Shown one piece after another: positions 5,195 to 9,238 of a DNA stretch of 9,238 nt. Numbering within the stretch: the first letter of the stretch is position 1; each line of letters begins with the position of its first letter. Source of the stretch: JAIRTY01 sp050257395. GTDB taxonomy: Bacteria > Actinomycetota > Actinomycetes > Streptosporangiales > Streptosporangiaceae. The position numbers were made by a program, and so were the translations under genes. The notes under the pieces are model-generated. The model had not been told where the DNA came from and made no database searches. It was given only the letters and a program-made list of their open reading frames with translations. The stretch is taken from the NCBI GenBank assembly GCA_050257395.1, contig JBLMWU010000249.1, positions 1 to 9,238 of the forward strand, in the 5' to 3' direction.

Positions 5195-6505
5195 ATGCTG
5201 ACCGCGTTCCTCGGGGCGTTCCGCACGCCTGACCTGCGCAGGAAGCTGCTGTTCACGCTCTTCGTCATCGCCATCTTCCGGCTGGGTGCGTCCCTGCCGA
5301 CCCCCGGGGTCTCGGAGAAGGCCGTCCGCATCTGCACGAACGCGGCGTCGAGGAGCGGCAGCAGCGTCTTCGCGCTGGTCAACCTGTTCAGCGGCGGGGC
5401 GCTGCTGAAACTCTCGGTGTTCGCGCTGGGAATCATGCCCTACATCACCGCCAGCATCATCCTGCAGCTGCTGGCCGTGGTGATTCCCCGGCTGGAGACG
5501 CTCCGCAAGGAGGGTCAGGCCGGGCAGAGCAAGATCACCCAGTACACCCGGTACCTCACGGTGGGGCTGGCCATTCTCCAGTCCACCGGCATCGTGGCCC
5601 TGGCCCGCACCGGCGCCCTGTTCGGCGGCGCGGTCTGCAACCAGTCGCTGCTCATCAACACCTCGGTCTTCACGATCACCACCATGGTGATCTGCATGAC
5701 GGCGGGCACCGCGGTCATCATGTGGCTGGGCGAGCTGATCACCGACCGCGGTGTCGGCAACGGCATGTCGCTGCTGATCTTCACCACGGTCATTTCCGTG
5801 ATCCCCGGCGAGATGCTGAACATCTACCGGGTCAAGCACGGGTTCGTGTTCGCCATCGTGCTGCTGACCGGCTTCTTCATCGTGGGCTTCGTGGTGTTCA
5901 TGGAGCAGGCCCAGCGGCGGGTACCGGTCCAGTACGCCAAACGGATGGTCGGGCGCAAGATGTACGGCGGGACCTCCACCTACATCCCGCTCAAGGTGAA
6001 CCAGGCCGGTGTCATCCCGGTCATCTTCGCCTCGTCACTGCTCTACATCCCGCAGCTCGTCAGCTCGATGTTCGGCAAGCAGTCCGCCACCGGGTGGAAC
6101 GCCTGGGTCCAGCGCTATCTGGTGTCCGGCGCGTCGCCGGTCTACATGGCGCTGTTCTTCGTTCTCATCATCTTCTTCACCTACTTCTACGTCGCGATCA
6201 CGTTCAACCCGGTCGAGGTCGCCGACGACATGAAGAAGTACGGCGGCTTCATTCCCGGCATCCGGCCCGGCCGGCCGACCGCGGAGTACCTGAGCTACGT
6301 GCTGAACCGGCTGACCGCGCCCGGCTCGCTGTACCTGGGCGTGATCGCGCTCATCCCGATGGTCGCGCTGGGCGTGCTCGGGGCCAGTGAGCAGTTCCCC
6401 TTCGGCGGCACCACCATCCTGATCGCGGTGGGGGTGGGACTGGACACCGTGAAGCAGATCGAGAGCCAGCTTCAGCAGCGTAACTACGAGGGCTTCCTGC
6501 GATAG
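5195..6505 (+). CDS. secY: Preprotein translocase channel subunit SecY
   Basis: SecY forms the membrane channel of the SecYEG translocon, used with SecA for export and with the ribosome/SRP for membrane insertion. The 436-residue product has the ten-helix pattern, with segments at about 18-31, 74-96, 118-138, 155-177, 186-205, 217-236, 269-291, 316-337, 376-396 and 403-420. The plug region (about 58-72, LFSGGAL) and the cytoplasmic loops that dock ribosome and SecA are present: EQAQRRVPVQYAKR at 237-250 and the GFIPGIRPGRPT loop at 351-362 with the key Arg 357. The C-terminus QRNYEGFLR is typical. ATG 5195 follows GGTGAGGA at 5181-5188. Its stop overlaps adk as TAGTG. Confidence 0.98.
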   Translation: MLTAFLGAFRTPDLRRKLLFTLFVIAIFRLGASLPTPGVSEKAVRICTNAASRSGSSVFALVNLFSGGALLKLSVFALGIMPYITASIILQLLAVVIPRLETLRKEGQAGQSKITQYTRYLTVGLAILQSTGIVALARTGALFGGAVCNQSLLINTSVFTITTMVICMTAGTAVIMWLGELITDRGVGNGMSLLIFTTVISVIPGEMLNIYRVKHGFVFAIVLLTGFFIVGFVVFMEQAQRRVPVQYAKRMVGRKMYGGTSTYIPLKVNQAGVIPVIFASSLLYIPQLVSSMFGKQSATGWNAWVQRYLVSGASPVYMALFFVLIIFFTYFYVAITFNPVEVADDMKKYGGFIPGIRPGRPTAEYLSYVLNRLTAPGSLYLGVIALIPMVALGVLGASEQFPFGGTTILIAVGVGLDTVKQIESQLQQRNYEGFLR

Positions 6506-7158
6506 TGCGCGTCGTGCTGGTGGGCCCCCCCGGTGCGGGCAAGGGGACGCAGGCCCAGTTCATAGCGTCGCACCTGTCCATCCCGAAGATCTCGACAGGT
6601 GACATCTTCCGTGCCAACGTCAGCGGCGGCACCGAGCTCGGGCGCCGGGCGCAGGCGTACATGGAGCGCGGGGACCTGGTGCCGGACGAGGTCACCATCG
6701 CCATGGTGACCGACCGGCTGCAGGAGGACGACGCGCAGGCCGGGTTTCTCCTCGACGGCTTCCCGCGGAACGTGCCGCAAGCGGAGACGCTGGAGAAGCT
6801 GCTGTCGAGCTGGGACACCCGGCTGGATGTGGTGCTGGAGCTGGTGGTCGACGACGACGAGGTGGTCCGCCGTCTGTCGGGCCGGCGGACCTGCCGCCGC
6901 TGCGGCCGGGTGTGGCACGTCACGTTCGACCCGCCGGCTCAGCCCGACACCTGCGACGACTGCGGCGGCGAGCTGTTCCAGCGCGACGACGACCGCGAGG
7001 AGACCATCAGGCACCGGCTGGAGGTCTACCAGCAGCAGACGGCGCCGCTCGTGTCGTACTACGCGGACGAGGGCATCCTGCTGGGCCTTGACGCCACCGG
7101 CCCGGTGGAGGAAGTCACCGAGCGGGCGCTGGCGGCGCTGCGCCGTTTCATGCGCTGA
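6505..7158 (+). CDS. adk: Adenylate kinase, long zinc-binding form
   Basis: The cytosolic enzyme interconverts ATP + AMP and 2 ADP. The 217-residue product shows the P-loop GPPGAGKGT (7-15), the AMP-binding STGD (30-33) and DGFPR (84-88) motifs, and a long LID domain at about 122-159. The LID holds four cysteines (130, 133, 150, 153) in two CxxC pairs, a structural zinc site common in Gram-positive enzymes. GTG 6505 overlaps the secY stop as TAGTG; the only purine stretch, GAGGG at 6488-6492, is rather far, so translation probably depends on termination of SecY synthesis. Placement after secY is standard in actinobacteria and firmicutes. Confidence 0.98.
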   Translation: MRVVLVGPPGAGKGTQAQFIASHLSIPKISTGDIFRANVSGGTELGRRAQAYMERGDLVPDEVTIAMVTDRLQEDDAQAGFLLDGFPRNVPQAETLEKLLSSWDTRLDVVLELVVDDDEVVRRLSGRRTCRRCGRVWHVTFDPPAQPDTCDDCGGELFQRDDDREETIRHRLEVYQQQTAPLVSYYADEGILLGLDATGPVEEVTERALAALRRFMR

Positions 7159-7223
7159 CCTGCTGGCGCATCGCGCCCGTGCCCGGGCCCCGGGTACCGT
7201 TGAGTAGGGGATCCGGAGGGAGC

Positions 7224-8078
7224 ATGCGGCGCAGACGCGAGCCTGCCATCGAGCTGAAGACACCGTCGCAGCTGGCAGCCATGCGGGAAGCGGGGCTGGT
7301 GGTGGCCCGTGCGCTGCGGGCGGCGGCGGACGCCGTGGCGCCGGGGGTCAGCACCCAGGAGCTGGACGCCGTGGCAGCGGCCGAGATCAGGGCCGCCGGG
7401 GCGACCCCGTCGTTCCCCGGCTACCAGGGCTACCCGGCCACCATCTGCGTGAGCGTGAACGACGAGATCGTGCACGGCATCCCGTCCCCGGCCCGGCTGC
7501 TGCGGCCCGGGGACGTGGTCTCCATCGACTGCGGCGCCATTGTCCGCGGCTGGCACGCGGACGCGGCACTGACGGTCGGCGCCGGCGTCATCACCGGTGA
7601 GCTGGCGGACCTCCTCGAGGCCTGCGAGCAGGCCCTCTGGCAGGGGCTGGCGCAGGCGCGGCCCGGTGCCCGGCTGTCGGACATCTCGCACGCGGTGGAG
7701 CGGCACGTCCGGTCCGCGGGGCCCTACGGGATCGTCGAGGACTACGTGGGCCACGGCATCGGCACCCAGATGCACATGGACCCGCCGGTGCCCAGCCTCG
7801 GCCGGCCGGGTCGCGGGCCGGTGCTGGCCGAGGGCATGGCGCTGGCCATCGAGCCGCTGCTCACCCTGGGCGGCCCGCAGACCCGGCTGCTGGACGACGG
7901 CTGGACCGTGGTGAGCGAGGATGGCAGTGCCGCGGCCCACTTCGAGCACACCGTCGCCATCACGGCCGGCGGCCCGTGGGTGCTGACCGCGGGCGACGGC
8001 GGGACGGCCGGGCTGGCGGCGGTCACCGGCAGCCCGGTTGCGGGGCTGGCCGGCCCTGAGGCAGGCTCGGAGAGGTAG
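7224..8078 (+). CDS. map: Methionine aminopeptidase, type I
   Basis: This cytosolic metalloprotease removes the initiator Met from new proteins. The 284-residue product has the pita-bread fold landmarks: substrate-contacting His 84 (VHGIP) and the dinuclear metal ligands Asp 102 (SIDCGA), Asp 113 (WHADAA), His 177 (GHGIG), Glu 210 (AIEP) and Glu 241 (FEHT). All ligands are present. ATG 7224 follows GGAGGG at 7215-7220; a GTG at 7179 would add 15 residues but has no Shine-Dalgarno. There is no N-terminal zinc-finger extension. About 30 Gly/Ala-rich residues follow the usual end (VLTA). It lies 65 nt after adk. Confidence 0.97.
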   Translation: MRRRREPAIELKTPSQLAAMREAGLVVARALRAAADAVAPGVSTQELDAVAAAEIRAAGATPSFPGYQGYPATICVSVNDEIVHGIPSPARLLRPGDVVSIDCGAIVRGWHADAALTVGAGVITGELADLLEACEQALWQGLAQARPGARLSDISHAVERHVRSAGPYGIVEDYVGHGIGTQMHMDPPVPSLGRPGRGPVLAEGMALAIEPLLTLGGPQTRLLDDGWTVVSEDGSAAAHFEHTVAITAGGPWVLTAGDGGTAGLAAVTGSPVAGLAGPEAGSER

Positions 8079-8097
8079 TGGCCCGGTAAGGAGTCGT

Positions 8098-8577
8098 ATG
8101 TCCAATCCCAGGATCCGCGCTTCGGATGCGGACCGTGACCGCACCGCGGCGCTGCTGCGCGAGCACCACGCGGCCGGCCGCCTGACCGCGGAGGAGTTCA
8201 ACGAGCGGCTCGACAAGGCATACGCGGCCAAGACCCTGGGCGAGCTCGACGAGCTGCTGGCCGACCTGCCCGGCATCGACCTGTATCAGCTGCCGGACGC
8301 CTCCGCGCGCCGCGGCCACCCGGGCCCGTCCGGCGGATACCCGCTGCCGTGGCTGATGGCGCCCGGCGGGGTGAGCAGGTTCTCACCCGCCTGGAAGGCC
8401 GCCTGGGGAAGCTGGCTCAGCGTCAGCCTGATGTGCTTCGTCATCTGGCTGCTGACCGGGCACCCGGGCAGCCTGTGGTTCCTGTGGGTGGCGGGCCCCT
8501 GGGGGGCGCTGATGCTCGGGCGGTGGCTCAGCGGCGCCCATCCGCACGGCCGGGACCGCCGGGGCCGCCGCGGCTGA
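8098..8577 (+). CDS. DUF1707 and 2TM-domain membrane protein, function unknown
   Basis: The 159-residue product begins with a DUF1707-type domain (about residues 4-58): RIRASDADRDRT, then the GRLTAEEFNERLDKAYAAKTLGELDELLADLP helix pair related to SHOCT domains. A Pro/Gly-rich linker (about 60-98) leads to two hydrophobic helices at about 104-120 and 124-145 rich in Trp, like the 2TM domain found with DUF1707. The tail is basic (GRDRRGRRG), so both ends are probably cytoplasmic. ATG 8098 follows AAGGAG at 8088-8093, 19 nt after map. Such proteins are common in actinobacteria and their biochemical role is not established. Position within the ribosomal locus suggests co-transcription with map, not a known job in translation. 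Confidence 0.85.
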   Translation: MSNPRIRASDADRDRTAALLREHHAAGRLTAEEFNERLDKAYAAKTLGELDELLADLPGIDLYQLPDASARRGHPGPSGGYPLPWLMAPGGVSRFSPAWKAAWGSWLSVSLMCFVIWLLTGHPGSLWFLWVAGPWGALMLGRWLSGAHPHGRDRRGRRG

Positions 8578-8587
8578 CCGCGCCCCG

Positions 8588-8625
8588 GGACCGCCGGCAG
8601 GGCAGGGAATGCCGCCGCGGGGTCC
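8588..8625 (+). terminator. Possible terminator-like hairpin after the DUF1707 gene
   Basis: GGACC at 8588-8592 pairs with GGTCC at 8621-8625, and inside it CGGCA at 8595-8599 pairs with TGCCG at 8610-8614. The two 5-bp stems form an imperfect hairpin just after the gene and just before the infA promoter candidate. No T run follows, as is frequent for actinobacterial terminators. Its end lies close to the promoter, consistent with separating two transcription units, but this is only a suggestion. Confidence 0.3.
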
Positions 8626-8629
8626 TGCG

Positions 8630-8659
8630 TTCGCATTACCGGACCGGGTCGCGTAGACT
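8630..8659 (+). promoter_or_regulatory. Probable infA promoter
   Basis: TTCGCA (8630-8635) and TAGACT (8654-8659) are separated by 18 nt, each matching the housekeeping sigma consensus at 4 of 6 positions. They stand in a non-coding region between two genes, about 160 nt before infA. A start near 8666 is expected. A separate promoter here would let infA and the genes after it be controlled independently of spc. Confidence 0.55.
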
Positions 8660-8671
8660 CTGCTGCGGCCC

Positions 8672-8749
8672 ATGAGCGATTCTCGTTCGGCTGCATCTCC
8701 GCTTGGCGCCTGCAGGTGCCCTGGAGATGGTCGGCCGGGCCAATGGTGA
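8672..8749 (+). other. Possible upstream ORF in the infA leader (25 residues), hypothetical
   Basis: ATG 8672 lies about 6 nt after the expected transcription start, so it would be translated almost leaderless if used. The 25-codon frame starts MSDSRSAASPLGA, contains a CRC triplet, and ends at TGA 8747-8749, 70 nt before infA. It has no Shine-Dalgarno and no recognisable similarity. It could be a regulatory leader peptide or chance. Confidence 0.2.
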
Positions 8750-8812
8750 GGAAAAACCCTACCGCCAGCAGCCGGTGAATCCGGTGCGCGGGCGGTCATG
8801 ACAGCGAAGCGC

Positions 8813-8817
8813 GGAGG
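8813..8817 (+). promoter_or_regulatory. infA Shine-Dalgarno with unusually short spacing
   Basis: GGAGG at 8813-8817 stands only two nt before ATG 8820, clearly shorter than at the other genes here (about 4-11 nt). The start itself is fixed by protein conservation (MPKKDGAIEIEGT). The close spacing may lower or modulate initiation, together with the structured leader. Confidence 0.6.
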
Positions 8818-8819
8818 AC

Positions 8820-9041
8820 ATGCCCAAGAAGGATGGCGCCATCGAGATCGAAGGCACGGTCGTCGAGTCACTCCCGAACGCCTTCTTCCGGGTGGAGCTG
8901 GACAATGGGCACAAGGTCCTCGCCCATATCAGCGGAAAGATGAGGATGCACTACATCCGCATCCTGCCCGACGACCGGGTGGTGGTGGAGCTGAGCCCCT
9001 ACGACCTGAGCCGCGGGCGGATCGTCTACCGCTACAAGTGA
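8820..9041 (+). CDS. infA: Translation initiation factor IF-1
   Basis: IF-1 is a single OB-fold (S1-type) protein that occupies the 30S A site during initiation and helps IF-2 and IF-3. The 73-residue product is full length and highly conserved: GAIEIEGTVVESLPNAFFRV, GHKVLAHISGKMRMHYIRIL, then DDRVVVELSPYDLSRGRIVYRYK, given here as separate pieces. ATG 8820 follows GGAGG at 8813-8817. It has its own promoter candidate and a long leader, and is followed by rpmJ after 91 nt, the usual actinobacterial order before rpsM, rpsK and rpoA. Confidence 0.98.
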   Translation: MPKKDGAIEIEGTVVESLPNAFFRVELDNGHKVLAHISGKMRMHYIRILPDDRVVVELSPYDLSRGRIVYRYK

Positions 9042-9043
9042 CC

Positions 9044-9133
9044 ATGACTGACACCCGCTGCGGGGCGGCCCGCGTGCGGACACGCGAGAACCACCATGTG
9101 CCGGGCCGTGCCCGGCACCCGAGGAGACCATGA
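9044..9133 (+). other. Bridging mini-ORF between infA and rpmJ (29 residues), hypothetical
   Basis: ATG 9044 lies two nt after the infA stop. The frame encodes a basic 29-residue peptide beginning MTDTRCGAARVR and ends at TGA 9131-9133, which overlaps the favoured rpmJ ATG 9133 as TGATG. It runs through both hairpins of the gap. Re-initiating ribosomes could therefore couple rpmJ to infA and open the hairpin next to the rpmJ Shine-Dalgarno. It has no Shine-Dalgarno of its own, and open frames are common at this GC content, so it may be chance. Confidence 0.25.
9071..9118 (+). promoter_or_regulatory. Tandem hairpins just upstream of the rpmJ Shine-Dalgarno
   Basis: CGCGTG (9071-9076) pairs with CACGCG (9081-9086) around a CGGA loop. 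GTGCCGGGC (9098-9106) pairs with GCCCGGCAC (9110-9118) around CGT, a perfect 9-bp stem ending two nt before the GAGGAG Shine-Dalgarno (9121-9126). No T run follows. It could affect ribosome access, mRNA processing or stability. Confidence 0.5.
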
Positions 9134-9238
9134 TGAAGGTCAAGCCGAGTGTGAAGAAGATCTGCAGCAAGTGCCGGATCATCCGCCGGCACGGCCGGAT
9201 CATGGTCATCTGCTCTGACCCGCGGCACAAGCAGCGTC
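9133..9238 (+). CDS. rpmJ: 50S ribosomal protein L36, zinc-binding form (partial, 3' end cut)
   Basis: L36 is the smallest 50S protein and folds around one zinc ion. The window holds 35 residues starting MKVKPSVKKICSKC, with the C+ ligand set Cys 11, Cys 14, Cys 27 and His 32, and running to HKQR. Family members usually end one or two residues later, so only the last codons and the stop are missing. ATG 9133 is preferred over ATG 9130 because GAGGAG (9121-9126) is then six nt away and the protein begins MKVKPS as usual. It would be the zinc-replete paralogue. Confidence 0.96.
   Translation, partial: MKVKPSVKKICSKCRIIRRHGRIMVICSDPRHKQR

Larger units (their letters stand above)
8660..8819 (+). 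promoter_or_regulatory. Long structured leader of infA
   Basis: About 155 nt would be transcribed ahead of infA. Visible structures are GGCGCC (8705-8710) with GGTGCC (8715-8720) around TGCA, and an outer ACCGCC (8761-8766)/GGCGGT (8791-8796) stem enclosing CCGG (8772-8775)/CCGG (8781-8784) around TGAAT. An open frame of 25 codons starts at ATG 8672 and stops at 8747-8749. An A-rich patch lies at 8752-8756. I cannot match it to a known riboswitch. Confidence 0.4.

Noticed and set aside
7179..7223. Earlier GTG start for map adding 15 residues
   Set aside because: No Shine-Dalgarno lies before GTG 7179, while GGAGGG stands before ATG 7224. The added residues are low-complexity.
7159..7223. Promoter in the adk-map gap (TACCGT at 7195-7200 as -10)
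   Set aside because: No acceptable -35 lies at 16-19 nt upstream, and the gap is short, so read-through from adk is simpler.
8755..8815. Possible cobalamin riboswitch in the infA leader (GCCGGTGAATCCGG resembles part of the B12 core)
   Set aside because: Only the short hairpin-like piece fits. I cannot align the other conserved core segments, and infA is not a B12-related gene. A covariance search with the cobalamin model would settle it.
8798..9133. 111-codon open frame overlapping infA entirely
   Set aside because: It is out of frame with the highly conserved infA and has no family resemblance; such open frames are expected at this GC content. Only its last 30 codons (from 9044) are kept as a mini-ORF observation.

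Overview
This is a piece of a high-GC actinobacterial chromosome carrying the conserved ribosomal-protein/secretion locus: the end of the S10 operon, the whole spc operon and the start of the following infA-rpmJ cluster. Every gene is on the + strand. The evidence for an actinobacterium is the very high GC content, frequent GTG starts (rpsQ, rplN, rpsN, adk), the Gram-positive order secY-adk-map-infA-rpmJ, a zinc-ribbon (type Z) S14, and protein sequences that read like Streptomyces and Streptosporangiales orthologues. The genus cannot be fixed by reading alone.

Layout: the last nine codons of rplP (L16), rpmC (L29) and rpsQ (S17) close the S10 part. After an 87-nt gap come rplN (L14), rplX (L24), rplE (L5) and rpsN (S14). 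A 91-nt gap follows, then rpsH (S8), rplF (L6), rplR (L18), rpsE (S5), rpmD (L30) and rplO (L15). A 213-nt leader with a weak promoter candidate precedes secY, adk and map. A small membrane protein gene of the DUF1707 type follows map. A 242-nt region then carries a probable promoter and a long structured leader for infA (IF-1), and the window ends two or so codons before the end of rpmJ (L36).

The genes form one growth-linked expression unit: 30S and 50S proteins, the Sec translocon channel, adenylate kinase, the N-terminal methionine-removing peptidase and an initiation factor. Coupling is tight. Several junctions are TGATG stop/start overlaps (rplP/rpmC, rplN/rplX, rplX/rplE), secY/adk is TAGTG, and rpmC/rpsQ overlap by 8 nt. 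Most of the larger gaps carry a GC-rich hairpin ahead of the next Shine-Dalgarno sequence.

I see no mobile element, CRISPR array, rRNA or tRNA, and no evidence of a wholly new system. The points worth a second look are: a 30-bp tandem repeat that adds a basic Ala/Gly/Lys N-terminal extension to L15; two mini-ORFs that bridge gene gaps and end in TGATG at the next start (rplR-rpsE and infA-rpmJ); a perfect 9-bp hairpin abutting the rpmJ Shine-Dalgarno; a 14-nt sequence shared by two intergenic gaps; the long infA leader with a possible upstream ORF; and the DUF1707 membrane protein placed among housekeeping genes.
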